A DNA stretch of 64,000 bases from Ipomoea triloba (Eukaryota; Streptophyta; Magnoliopsida; Solanales; Convolvulaceae): positions 11,055,845 through 11,119,844 of the forward strand of contig NC_044925.1 in assembly GCF_003576645.1 (NCBI RefSeq). The letters run 5' to 3'. Numbering within the stretch: position 1 is the first letter of the stretch; every line of letters starts with the position of its first letter. Positions 12,234 to 23,957 of the stretch are shown here, in pieces. Below the pieces are notes generated by a model. It was not told the DNA's origin. It made no database searches and saw only the letters and a list, made by a program, of their open reading frames with translations. A program made the translations under genes and the position numbers.

Positions 12234-12475
12234 TTATTGCTCTATCTATTGCATTGCATAATCACGAACTAAGCCTAACATTTTCTTAACTATAAAACGG
12301 TGCAAAGTAGTACTAAAAATCTATAACCTTTTATTTCCGTTGCGTTAATCTTTGATCAAGTTCTAACTCTCCTAAAGGGTTTCTACTTGAAAAAAATTTT
12401 CTAAACCTAGTGAGTTTATTCAACACCCCCCCACCCCCCCTTCTAGACTCACTCCTCTACCCATCGAGACCAACA
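9970..12475 (+). repeat. 3' LTR of the gag-only Copia element, internally duplicated
   Basis: Starts TGTTAGGAATTT right after a purine tract and ends ...GAGACCAACA before target duplication AGCAT. At 2506 bp it is twice the 5' LTR. Everything from the C-run near 10024 to the C-run near 11220 appears again from 11228 to about 12425, with no difference that I can see. A single N (11227) lies in the joining C tract. One LTR-length block is therefore probably an assembly artefact or slippage in the C-run, and the real LTR is probably about 1.26 kb. Confidence 0.8.
11227..11227. other. Single N at a duplication joint
   Basis: One unresolved base in a poly-C run, exactly where the LTR sequence restarts. 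It marks a gap-closure or merge point of the assembly. Confidence 0.95.
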
Positions 12476-12480
12476 AGCAT

Positions 12481-12890
12481 ATTGTTGCTTTAATGATTCG
12501 AATGTCGGTTAACATGTGTGAGTATGCGGGATACTCGGGAAAAGAATCACCTATGTGAGAGAGAAGTGAGGGTCACTTCAAAGGAGAATAGATGTGCTTA
12601 ATTCTTTAGAAACACATGTAGAACCAGAAACGGTGACCCACGACCAAAACGGACACATAAATGAGAACAGAACCATTGTTGGAAGGTTCCTGTGTGGGAT
12701 ATGTCATCGTCCACACAAACGGCAGTCGGTTTAAAGATATCGCGTTCTACCATACAACAAGTAGAGTAAACATATTTTCACAAGGCAAAGTTCAAAGGGT
12801 AAAACCTACCTCTGCTATGCATGAATTGACCGTTTAAACACAGTCGTGTCATTTTTCACTCCCGAAAATTCAATTTTCATTCATGTGGGT
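12481..12890 (+). other. 3' internal region of the old Copia element
   Basis: Continuation of the old element after the target duplication AGCAT. It lies between the end of the RNase H remnant and the start of the 3' LTR. No ORF or clear polypurine tract is readable. Confidence 0.45.
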
Positions 12891-13600
12891 CGGTCACTCA
12901 GATATTTTGAACACGGATCATTATGTTCGGTACGAATTAATTGCGATATTAATTCGTAACATTTGATATTATTTTCAAATAATAAGTACGACCATTTCAA
13001 ACGTTATAATCCAAATTTTAATTGGATTACTTAATGTCATAATTGTTATTTATTCTTAGCATCCCTCATATATTCATGTGTTTGGGCAGTAGCTTTTGAC
13101 ACCAACGACGCCAACATAGGAAAAGTTAGAAACAAAGAAATTCTTATTTTCTCTCTAGCTTTGTCCTTTTTCTCTTCCCGAAACTCTTCCCAATCTCTTC
13201 GAAATAGCTTGTGTTCAAAGCCATTGTTCTAGTTCGCCGAAGGTATTACGCTTTGAGTACTCAAACGTAATATCGTAGATTCATTTTATCCTGAGAGACC
13301 GACATCACAACGCTTCTAACACTACCGGGAGGTGAGGAATCGATTTTAACGAGAGAGTGCAGACTCGACTTGAATCCTTGTCTGTCTCTTCCTTTGTTTC
13401 TTGGTACGTGAGATTATATTGTAAGTGTTAAATCCCGTTATATATTTTGTATATATATAAATTCTGCTTTAATTTTATTGTTTTGTACTAGTGTATTGGG
13501 ATTAAAATTGTGATTTTATCCCTTGTGTTGTATCATACTTTGATCATATTTACTATTAAAGTGATGTGTTGTGTTCGAATGTTATATATATATATATATA

Positions 13601-15518
13601 TCTTACTCTATATAATAGTCACTCTCCTAGGGAACCGTGTAGGAGCCAAAACTCCCGCTCAAAAAAAATGGTGCTTTATCTCTGTAAGTTACATAGTCTA
13701 TAAATATATACTTTGGGAGTCTATAACAACCTTTTTGACTTTTGAAGTTCCCCAAAAAGGACTCCTTTGGGCATTGGGAATGTAAAGAAAAAAAAAAAAA
13801 CCACAGCTGTAGCCAACTTAACTTTAAACAATATTCCATGATCTATAAATATAAACTTATGGAGTTCCCCAAAAGAAAAAAGATTTTGAAGTTTCAATGT
13901 TTCATAGTCCCATTGCTCCATTATACATTCTGGGTTGGGATTTAGCACCGATGAACACCATTGGTTCTCAAGAAAAGCTCTTATGAACACCAGAAATGCT
14001 ATAAAACGCGTATGAAGTTCCTGTGAGAGAAGAGACGGAGAAACCATCAAGTGCAAAGAGGGTGTGTTTCATGATCAAAAGGTATGTGTGTATGCTCTAT
14101 ACTATAAACCTAACTAAAGAATTACATATAAAATAAGCACAGGTATAGAAAAAATCTAGAATGGAAGGTAGGGTAAGACACATACCAATCGTCATCCACA
14201 ATCTTTTTTTTTTTTTTGTTTTTTTAACTTTCAAGTACTCTGTAGCAGATTTCCTATAAACAGATTATATAAGTTGCATATAATGAACTGAGAAACTGAT
14301 GTATCTCTTCAGCAAAGGCTGCAATGGATCCAAGTCAGTTATCGTCTGTGCAAACATTATCCACTGAATGGGCAACCAACAGATGTAAAGGGTCTTTAAT
14401 GTAAGTACATCCTGGAGATATCTGTGCATATATCAAAACATTCAATCGAAACTTATGATAATAATTTAATCTAACACGAGTAAGCCAGCACGGTCTTAAC
14501 CTTTTCTAATTTTCTAAGCCTCTCCCGTTTGGTTCCAGAATACAAGTTGTGAATGAGGAAAATAACTTCTGCAGTCATAGGAAGAAAGAGGAAGAGGAAG
14601 CCACGGTCTACTCTAAATCCAGGTATTAAAACCTTCCTAACTGCATAAACCATCAGATTTAATTCTTATCATGTGGACAGTGTACGACTTTTTGTTAACA
14701 AAGAACACAAGTCATGTGAATGTTCAGTTAGACTTTTTTGTTGAATTTTGAACAAAATCTTGAAAATGGCAAGTCAGTTTTTTTTTAAAAAAAAAATATT
14801 AACAGAGCACTATTAAGGCAGAATACAGAACGAAATACACACATAAATTGAATAGATACTTATACTTGGTTTGTCTTCTACATAACTGTTAGTAGAAATA
14901 ACATGCAAAAACATAGTGTACTAAAGCTCAAAAATACCATAAGATAACATATCTCACAGAAATTATATGCAAATATCAGAATGGAAGCTTTAACTAGATC
15001 TAGATCTAGGGCATCATCTCACTTAGCCTGTCTAATAGATATGTAAAGGTAAACCTCCGTGAACCCCGAGATTCGAGTTACCGTAATCTGGATCGGTGAA
15101 AACTGTTCAGTGTTCATCACCTATGTTGATCTGTTCCTCAGAAGTCAGAGCTCAGTAGCAGTCTTCCCTTCGCTACGCCCACGCGACCAAGCCCCTCCGC
15201 CACGCCGACGGCCGCCACCTCACGCTACCATGTCCCATCACCAGTCGTCTCCGCGGCTACACCTCCGGCCCTCGGCCTTGCACTCCGCTTCTACTTTCTG
15301 GTAGCAGACTAGCAATAGAAAGATGGAAAGATGGGCTTTGATGGAGAGATGATTTTGATAGAAAAGATGGAGAGGTGATGCACGAGGCAGACCGTGAGAC
15401 AGGCAGACGTGATAATTCAGAAAGTTTTTTTTTTTTTTTTTAATATGTAAAGTTGTAGCCTTTAGGATATTTACAGGACTTACCACAATCTAAATAAGCT
15501 CATAATTAATTACAAAAA

Positions 15519-15563
<45 letters not shown>

Positions 15564-16350
15564 TATGTATTTATTTATTGGAAGTAAAAGTTTAATTTAT
15601 TTGTTTGTAAATAAAATTGTTATTATGTCTTTTTAAAAAATTATTGAGTTGATGAATATTTTTATTGTATACAAATTTATTTCTATTAGATGTGCAATAT
15701 GGTCATTTACTTATTTTATTTAAAAAAACATTTTGATGTAGACGACAAAGAAAATTTATTAGAAGAGACGGTTAGTTACTGTTTATCAATCTACTACAAC
15801 CAAAAATTGTTTGTATGGTGTTTTTCAAGGAAATTATTGTGCACTTACTTATAAACATTATATACAATAGTAAGTGTGGTGTAAATTGTTATTTCATCAT
15901 TTTTTTTTCATATTTATAGCGAATAATATTTTTAATGGATAATATCTCATGTTGGGTTGTTATTGAAGAAATTAGTCTTTGTATGCGTCTAGAGTTAGCA
16001 ATCCTAAAGATCTAAAAATTAAATTATAATTTGTAATGATTTTATTAAGAGTTGTACTTTATATACTAATGTTGTTTATCAGGAAGTTTTTAAAAATTTG
16101 TAAATAGAATTCTACTTTTTTAAGTCAATATTTTTGTGTGTTGGTGTTGCAATATCGTATAATAACCTATAACAATGTTATATATATAGCTTATTATCGT
16201 ATATTCAATTGGTTTGTTTATTACAATAATATTTTAAATTAAAATATAATTTGTAAATCCGGCATATATTCAATCGGTTTGTTTATTACAATAAATATTT
16301 TAAATTAAAATATAATTTGTAAACCGTGCATCGCACGGGTACAATGCTAG
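13601..16350 (+). mobile_element. Helitron (non-autonomous), inserted between A and T
   Basis: Begins TCTTACTCTATATAATAG after an A and ends ...ACAATGCTAG before a T, as expected for Helitrons. A GC-rich hairpin (CCGTGC ATC GCACGG, 16324-16338) lies 12 bases before the terminal CTAG. No RepHel helicase is encoded. Part of the interior looks gene-derived: a minus-strand open frame of 60 codons (14471-14653) with a hydrophobic run, plus strand blocks with splice-like borders near 14313-14400 and 14541-14622, and a GC-rich block at 15170-15300. None can be assigned to a gene family, so gene capture is possible but unproven. Confidence 0.85.
15522..15561. repeat. (TA)n microsatellite inside the Helitron
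   Basis: Plain TA dinucleotide tract. Confidence 0.95.
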
Positions 16351-16443
16351 TATATAACTATATATATATATATATATATTCGCATTTTGTAATATATATA
16401 TAAATATATTATTTTGTGCAATATTGACTGTTCATTCCCAACA

Positions 16444-17290
16444 ATGACTATAAATAAGAGTCAAGGTTAGACTTTATCTCATGTAAAATTGCTTTTAAAG
16501 AAATCAATTTTTGTATATGGTCAGTTATACGTTGTTGTTTCAAGAGTTAGCAACCTAAATTTTGATTGCAAACGGAAGTGAAAGAAGCGGTACTGTAACT
16601 ACAAATGTTGTTTACCATGAATTATTTAATACGGAGTAATTTATAATATCAAAACAATGATTAATAAGTTTTTACAATTAGTTTTTGTTAAACTAGTGAT
16701 TTATCTAGGCAAACTAATGCATTCATTATCTTTTACGGAAAACTTTCACATTAACTTAAAATTAAAATTAAAAATTAATTTGCTGACAAAATTTTAGATA
16801 TGTTAATATTCAGATAACTTTATTGTATAAGTCTTATTTGTAAATTGCACGGGACAATTAGTAGTGTGTATATACATATAGTAGATAGATTAAATTTTTG
16901 GTCAATTATTGATTTTCATAAAAAAAATGGAAAAAGTGTCCAATAGGCCACTGAACTTATCGCTTTTGTGCAATTGGGCCATTGAACTTAAAAAGTGTGC
17001 AATTCAATCATCAAACAAGAAAATTTTATACAATTGGACCATTTTTACACACTACTAATTATGAAAAACAATTGGACCACTAAATTTTTTAGTTTTTCAA
17101 TAAATTGTCAATTTTTTAAGAAAAAAATGTCAAATAGGTCACTGAATTTATTAAAAAACTAAAAAATTTTGAACTAAAAACTCTGTCGATAAATGAACTC
17201 TATGAAGTTTGAGTCGGTTCGGTTTTTTTCTCAGCCCTACCTATTGCGGTAATTTCCCTAGAATTAACGTTCATATTACAATTGGGTTCC
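16444..17290. other. Intergenic spacer upstream of SOG1
   Basis: AT-rich, no ORF. 16444-16870 resembles parts of the preceding Helitron and ends near a degraded TTGCACGGGACAATTAGTAG, possibly an old Helitron end. 16930-17160 carries repeated phrases such as GGCCACTGAACTTATCG and GGGCCATTGAACTTAAA, a MITE-like pattern. The SOG1 5' leader and promoter should lie in the last few hundred bases before 17493. Confidence 0.4.
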
Positions 17291-17492
17291 GAGCCTCCGG
17301 GGCACATTAATCACCACATCACATCAAACACGGTCCCACGCCTTTGAATTTCAAAACCATATTTAGTGGGAAATCCTTGGGACAGAGACCCACACTATTT
17401 TACGTCCACACTGGCACACTGTTGGGCACATTCCAAAATACCCAAAACACAAGAATCAGGGTTCTTGCTTCTTTTGGTCATAAATCTTTCCA

Positions 17493-19043
17493 ATGGCCAG
17501 GTACCAAAAATCTTCATCCGCCAAAACCCCTTTGTACCTTTTGGTTTTGTTCTCACGCACACTGAATAGAGCTGTTTTTTGTTTTCGGATGATTATATTG
17601 TGAAAACGATTCCAACTTTACCAATGCATGATGATTCTTACAATCAGAAAGGATTTATGTAAATATTATCTAATTAAAGTGGGGAAATATCCCAACCTTA
17701 TGAGTCTGTGCGACTCTGCAAGTCATTAGAATGGCTTAAAGTTCGGATTTTTATCAAAGCGTGGAGTTGTGTTTGTCCGCTGAGTTTGTAAGAGTAGAGG
17801 TTGAGATGAATGAATTGTCTTATGGTATTGGAATGGGGACTTCATATTTTCCATTTGATGAATCATCTGCTCACTGAGATATATATATATGCAGTTTATT
17901 AATGCCAAAATCACAGACAATATGAGATTCTTCTCTTGCCTAATGAGATTAATGAATTGTCTTATGGTATTGGAATGGTTTTTGATATTTTGCCTATGCT
18001 GCATTTTTGGGTGTATAGAAGTAGTAGATAAATAATGCTTGTAACAGTATTGCTGTTAAAAGTCAGTTGCTGTACTGTTAGTTTGGTGTTTCTAGTTTCA
18101 GTTAGCATTAGCATTGCAATTAGCTGGTGTCTAAGCCTTAAAGGAGTTCTATATGTTTGATTGAGCTCCATGACTATGTGTTTAGTTTTAACTTTCTCTA
18201 TGCATATTAAATGGGTTAGAGTGCATTCTTTTGTTTGTTACGCTACTGTTTGAATTCTGATATGTTTATGCAATTGCAATTTCTAGTATTGCATCTTTTT
18301 GTTTCTCAAGGTATGTTTCCGCATGTTAAGCATTGAGAATGATTTGTAGCAGATTTTAGGTTAATGTAGAGCTCTACAAGTTGATAATAGCACCACCATG
18401 ATAGACTAGTTGGAGTTCTGATTCTATAAATTTGGTAGTATGTATTGTAGTCGAGTATATATATTTATAAATATGGTTTGATTGACCTGTGCAGACAAGC
18501 ATGGTTGGTTGATCCTAATAGGCTTGCAACAAAGATTCTTAGTGCATCAAGTGATCCAAAAAGAACCAACTGGAAGAGTAATCCTACAAAAGCTTGCCCT
18601 AATTGCCAGTATAGAATTGACAACAGTGATGTAAGATTCTAAATCCAGGAACTTTATTTCTATTGATAAGTTATAATTTTCTTAATATTTCCTTTCACGT
18701 GTTAAAAGTATAATTACTGTATTTACATCCATGAATTCCCACTTCTCCAAATCTCCCATTCTTCCCTCTTCCTTCTGATCCTTTATACTGCTCTCCTATA
18801 AATTGGGAATTCATATGTTATCTAGTTTAATCATTGTTTGAACTTGGCATGTTATCTTTGATTAGCGATGCATGGTTCTTAAGTTGATTTTGTGATTTTG
18901 AAGAAATATTCAATTGAGAAGAAACAAAGTAAAGGGAATTAGGAAAGGATGAAGCAACTTTGTACAGTAACTACGTTCATTTTTATAAAGTCAGAGACTA
19001 ATTACAGTCAACTTCACTTCATTATTGTTCTCCATTTTAGAGT

Positions 19044-19081
<38 letters not shown>

Positions 19082-20702
19082 TAATAATAATAATAATAAT
19101 AATAATAAATTAAAATCTGTTAATTTCAGGTAAGTCATGAATGGCCAGGATTACCAAGAGGGGTGAAGTTTGATCCATCTGATCAAGAGATTGTCTGGCA
19201 CTTAATTGCGAAATTTGGAGCCGAAGATTTGCAAACTCATCCTTTTATTGATGAGTTCATTCCAACAGTTGAAGAAGATGATGGAATCTGCTATACACAT
19301 CCTCAAAATTTACCCGGTATGAACTATGATGCTCTAGGATTAGCTTTTATAATTAGCATTACTTATAATAATGGCCGTGCTTTTAGGTATTAAGATGGAT
19401 GGAAGTTGTTCGCACTTCTTTCACAGAGCAATAAAAGCCTACAATACAGGAACTCGAAAGCGCCGAAAGATACATGGTGATAATTTTGGAGATGTTCGTT
19501 GGCACAAGACTGGTCGCACAAAACCTGTTCTCTTGGATGGTGTACAAAAAGGTTGTAAGAAGATAATGGTTCTATATGTCAGCCCTGCCAAGGGTGGTAA
19601 ACCAGAGAAAACAAATTGGGTTATGCATCAGTATCACCTTGGAACAAGCGAAGATGAAAGAGAAGGAGAATATGTAATCTCCAAGGTGTATTATCAGCAG
19701 CAGCAGGTTAAGCATAATAAGAAAAGTGAATGTCAATCTCCGAATGGCCATGAATGTTTGACTGTCAAGGTAGATCCCGTTACTCCCAAATCTGTGACCC
19801 CAGAACCCCCATTTACAGAAAGAAGATTTGCAAGCTCAGATGCAGTATCCTTGACCCCAGGACAAAAAAAAAAATACTAAAAGAAGATATTCAAAAATAT
19901 GTTTGGCTTGAATATGAGTTCCCTGAAACTCTTCTGCTTTGTAAATATTTTGCTTTAATGTTCGTTCTCATGCAAGAATATATATTCAACTTTTTTGATT
20001 TACACTTCATCATCAGGAGGTGAACTACATTGAAGACCACATGGAAACTCCATTTCAGAAGTCTGGTAATCATGACCTAATCACTGAGAATCAAATTGAT
20101 GAAATGGAGGCGAAAAATGAAAATGAAGCTGGTGATGACCCGAAATGGTATGACCTTGAGTCACAAAACATAATGGATTCGCAGCAGCTTGCGGAATATA
20201 TATCATTGTGTGATGAATTTATCATTAGCCAATCTCCAAGTAGGGAGGATCAGCAAAACCATAAAGAAAAGAAGCGCAAGACCTGTCTTTCTGATCATTA
20301 TGCATGCCTGGGGGCGGAGGATTTGAAAAAAGATTTAGAGGAGTGCCAAGATTATGAGCAGCAAAACCATAAAGAAAAGAAGTGCAAGACCCGTCTTTCT
20401 GATCATTATGCATGCCTGGGGGCGGAGGATTTGAAAAAAGATTCAGAGTGCCAAGATTATGAGCTTGATCCAGCGAACATTATACTAGACACTCCACCTG
20501 ACTTTCGGCTTAGCCAACTTGTAATTCTGTTATTATTACTATTGTTTAAAATTTATTTTGTCTCATATTGAATTTGTTTCTTATTTTTCTGACTTTTGAT
20601 TGGCCATATTTGGAATTCAAATTTCTGCAGGAGTTTGGATCACAGGACAGTTTCATTGCCTGGGGTGGGCACAAGATTGGTTCTGAAGAGCAAGGAGATT
20701 AA
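17493..20702 (+). CDS. SOG1: SOG1 orthologue: NAC transcription factor of the DNA damage response (6 exons)
   Basis: Plant-specific NAC regulator that, in Arabidopsis, is phosphorylated by ATM at SQ sites and switches on DNA-damage genes in the nucleus. Exons: 17493-17500, 18495-18630, 19130-19316, 19387-19844, 20017-20520, 20631-20702. All introns are GT-AG with consistent phases, giving about 454 residues (Arabidopsis protein about 449). The first exon holds only ATGGCCAG. Features: the SOG1-type N-terminal extension with a CPNCQY motif near residue 39; NAC domain from about residue 52 ([10 protein letters not shown]) to about 210 with RKRRKIHGD and [24 protein letters not shown]; and the conserved C-terminal block with [11 protein letters not shown], two SQ sites, near residue 431. 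Odd: a 35-residue direct duplication in exon 5. The end of exon 4 (GCA at 19844) is the least certain junction. Confidence 0.93.
17501..18494 (+). other. SOG1 intron 1 with a short direct repeat
   Basis: GTACCA...GCAG intron of 994 bp after an 8-nt coding exon. It contains a direct repeat of about 27 bp (ATGAATTGTCTTATGGTATT) at about 17807 and 17950. No other feature. Confidence 0.75.
19048..19108. repeat. (TAA)n microsatellite in SOG1 intron 2
   Basis: Trinucleotide tract with one ATG interruption, about 20 bases before the exon 3 acceptor. Confidence 0.95.
20228..20462 (+). repeat. Tandem duplication of about 110 bp inside SOG1 exon 5
   Basis: Two adjacent in-frame copies of the block from QQNHKEKK to ECQDYE, covering the SOG1-conserved motif [11 protein letters not shown]. 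The second copy differs at several bases (for example CGC/TGC, TGT/CGT) and lacks 6 bases near its end. It is therefore not an exact read-level repeat. Confidence 0.85.
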
Positions 20703-21918
20703 CGGCATCATTAGACAGATTTTGCTCCAAAGTGGACTGCTAACTCCACCAATATCGCTATTTCTTTTTGAGGCCTGCTTGGATGAACTATGCCCGAATG
20801 CCAGTGAATGGTATTAATATTTCATGCAGTATCTAGCTTTTTAACCTTATGCCATAAGGTCGGTCTTTTCCATTTTTGAAGCCAGATTAACTGCGTGTTC
20901 AATGCTACTTATTTCCTTTCATGTTTTGTAACAAAATTATATAATGTATATATGCTAAACACCTCATGTCTGTTGGCATATTAACTATTTTCCTCATGGC
21001 CAAGCACGGCTTATACACTGAGGCTTACCCTCAACCTACCAGTTACTAGGAGGCTAACCAATGTTCTTATTATAGTTGTGTCTAAGAGGACAAAGCTCAT
21101 TTTTGGTTTGGCATTTTCTCAACGAAAAATGTTTGTTCTTGAAAAGCTTACACACTATTATTATAGTGTTTTCTCTACCTTTTGATATTGGACAGAAGGG
21201 GACATGAGAGTTTGCAATTGTTTCTTAATTGATAGTATTCTGTAGTTGAAACATTCTTCTTGAGATAAGAAACAGGGCACTGCTAATATTCAAATGTAAT
21301 GTCTTGTCTGAAACAATGAACCAGCAAGAACCTTAGCTTACAGGTCATTGGCTGACATTCAACATGTAGTAAGGGTCAGGCTCACCTATCTGTTTCAACT
21401 TTGGTGAGTATTATTATTTACACATTGTAGGCATTCAATAGTATTATGGTGATGAATATTTATTATAATTATTATTACTGTGATTATTCAAAATAAAATA
21501 GAAAAAGAAAAATAATACTTTTGGTCCATAAATTATGGTGTATACCGAATTTAGTTCTTTTGTTATAATTCCTTGGATTTGTTTGGTTAAATAGTTAGTT
21601 TATCAACTAATTTTGATTTATTTGAATCAATATAAATGTTTGGTTAATTAGTTTTTTGTAACTTTAAAATGAAATTAAAAAACTGTTCAAAGTAACTTTT
21701 TCAATTAGTTTTTTTTTTTAGAAAAAGAAATTATATCAAACAATTATTAGCAAATAGCTAATTTACCAAACACTCTTTTATAATCCGTTAATGTTATTAA
21801 CTAGTTATACGAGTTAACTCAATAAGCTAATAGTCATTTACCAAACATGGCCAAAGTTTTTGGCGCTTTTAGTCCTCCAAATGAGTAAAATGTGCAATGA
21901 TATTAGTGTGAGGAGATG
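20703..21918. other. SOG1 3' region and spacer
   Basis: After the stop codon there is AT-rich sequence with no ORF. 21530-21870 resembles a MITE: phrases about TTTACCAAACACTCTTTTATAA and AATAAGCTAATAGTCATTTACCAAACATGG also occur in modified form at 28200-28320. Ends were not defined. Confidence 0.4.
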
Positions 21919-21926
21919 GAATTATT

Positions 21927-22511
21927 TAGAAGCATAATTTTCGGTTATTTCGAAATTTTAATAGAACTTTTATAACCAATCGAAACTGGCCGATTGTTCA
22001 ACTCATCATAATTGATAGAATTGGCACCTACAGTTTTTGGTTTTTGGTCGGTTAAATATAACCAAAGTTTTTATGTAAAATGGCTAAATTTATTTTATTT
22101 CTTTAACTAATGCTAAATGGCTAAATTGTTGAAGCAAACAAATAGTAGTATCTTAGTATTTATAGTGCATTGGAGTTAATGTCCTCAAGTACAATAGTGG
22201 CTTAGTGAAATGTAAATCAACTATATTTAATACATTATATGGTCAACAAATGTAGTGCTATCCAATAGTCCTAGTCCATTAAAATTAATGTAATGGGTTA
22301 GTTGGAGTTTTTTTTTTTTTTTTCTTTGGATTAATCTTTGATTTTTCGGTCGGTTTTTGGTTCTCATAAAAAATTGATAAGCGACCGAAAAATTCAAATG
22401 ACAAAAAATTTTTGACATTGATAACGAAAACCGAACCAAAATTCGAAACATTCAGACTGTTCAATTTTCAATCATTGATTTTCTGTTGGTCCGATTTTTT
22501 TCACACACCTA
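21927..22511. mobile_element. Short hAT element with 8-bp target duplication GAATTATT
   Basis: Target duplication at 21919-21926 and 22512-22519. The left tip TAGAAGCATAATTTTCGG and the right tip in reverse complement TAGGTGTGTGAAAAAAATCGG both start TAG as in hAT elements. The interior has several CGGTTTTTGG/CCGAAAA repeats and no ORF. It is a non-autonomous element of 585 bp. Confidence 0.6.
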
Positions 22512-23957
22512 GAATTATTTGCTAGCAAAAAGGTGTTTGAACTTGAGGAGGTTTCAATTTTTAAAATCTTCATTATACTTAGTGCAAAACCCTTTTTTTT
22601 TTTGGGCGGCGAGAAAAACACATACTTATTATTCAAGAGTGTGTAATAGTAAACTCTATTTTTGTGTATTAGTTTACAAACTACATAAGATCAGAGTTGT
22701 AAATTGCACTAAGAAAACATTGCTCAAGTGAGAGAATTTTAGTAAAAATTCAATTCGTGACCTTTTAACTAGGAGAATTATGTTTCACCCACTTTGTCAC
22801 TCAATTCAGGACACAAGGCACTATTTTTTATATATAAAAAATGAAAATGTTAAAAATTGAACGACTATTTATTACTCCCTCTTCCCATTTTATTTGTCCT
22901 ACTTACTATTCATTCGAAACATTCAGACTGTTCAATTTTCAATCATTGATTTTNCGACCGAAAAATTCAAATGACAAAAAATTTTTGACATTGATAACGA
23001 AAACCGAACCAAAATTCGAAACATTCAGACTGTTCAATTTTCAATCATTGATTTTCTGTTGGTCCGATTTTTTTCACACACCTAGAATTATTTGCTAGCA
23101 AAAAGGTGTTTGAACTTGAGGAGGTTTCAATTTTTAAAATCTTCATTATACTTAGTGCAAAACCCTTTTTTTTTTTGGGCGGCGAGAAAAACACATACTT
23201 ATTATTCAAGAGTGTGTAATAGTAAACTCTATTTTTGTGTATTAGTTTACAAACTACATAAGATCAGAGTTGTAAATTGCACTAAGAAAACATTGCTCAA
23301 GTGAGAGAATTTTAGTAAAAATTCAATTCGTGACCTTTTAACTAGGAGAATTATGTTTCACCCACTTTGTCACTCAATTCAGGACACAAGGCACTATTTT
23401 TTATATATAAAAAATGAAAATGTTAAAAATTGAACGACTATTTATTACTCCCTCTTCCCATTTTATTTGTCCTACTTACTATTCATTCGAAACATTCAGA
23501 CTGTTCAATTTTCAATCATTGATTTTCTGTTGGTCCGATTTTTTTCACACACCTAGAATTATTTGCTAGCAAAAAGGTGTTTGAACTTGAGGAGGTTTCA
23601 ATTTTTAAAATCTTCATTATACTTAGTGCAAAACCCTTTTTTTTTTTGGGCGGCGAGAAAAACACATACTTATTATTCAAGAGTGTGTAATAGTAAACTC
23701 TATTTTTGTGTATTAGTTTACAAACTACATAAGATCAGAGTTGTAAATTGCACTAAGAAAACATTGCTCAAGTGAGAGAATTTTAGTAAAAATTCAATTC
23801 GTGACCTTTTAACTAGGAGAATTATGTTTCACCCACTTTGTCACTCAATTCAGGACACAAGGCACTATTTTTTATATATAAAAAATGAAAATGTTAAAAA
23901 TTGAACGACTATTTATTACTCCCTCTTCCCATTTTATTTGTCCTACTTACTATTCAT
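22444..23957. repeat. Three-fold 471-bp tandem repeat with an N at one joint
   Basis: The block from CGAAACATTCAGACTG to CTACTTACTATTCATT occurs at 22444-22915, 23017-23486 and 23487-23957. It covers the right end of the hAT element and its flank. Between copies 1 and 2 is a partial restart, an N at 22954, then 62 bp that repeat 22383-22443. The copies look identical by eye. A local assembly duplication is likely, although a true tandem array is possible. Confidence 0.85.
22954..22954. other. Single N at a duplication joint
   Basis: Unresolved base where sequence jumps back by 572 bp. Confidence 0.95.

Larger units (their letters stand above)
6241..12475 (+). mobile_element. Non-autonomous, gag-only Copia retrotransposon with AGCAT target duplication
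   Basis: A complete LTR element with TGTTAGGAA...CCAACA/CCCACA ends. The target duplication AGCAT is present at 6236-6240 and 12476-12480. It inserted into the 3' region of the older Copia element, which resumes at 12481. Internal parts in order: primer site, gag, a patchwork of unrelated insert sequence, a purine tract (9956-9969) and the 3' LTR. No protease, integrase, RT or RNase H is present, so mobilisation must have been in trans. The same LTR family (TGTTAGGA...TTTTGATGATACCAAA) recurs at 34129, 42585 and 63438. Confidence 0.85.
12891..16443 (+). mobile_element. 3' LTR of the old Copia element, split by a Helitron
   Basis: 12891-13600 matches 649-1420, and about 16355-16443 matches about 2340-2428. 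Between them sits a 2.75-kb Helitron. The LTR ends ...TTCCCAACA. Differences from the 5' LTR are numerous, including a deletion of about 65 bp near 13479 relative to 1240-1300. Confidence 0.6.

Noticed and set aside
15059..15304. Plus-strand ORF with PPPRRRPPP
   Set aside because: Composition artefact of a GC-rich patch in the Helitron. It may include a captured fragment but not a gene by itself.
22519..23775. Three identical 70-codon ORFs
   Set aside because: Same random frame repeated by the 471-bp duplication; it ends without any conserved feature.
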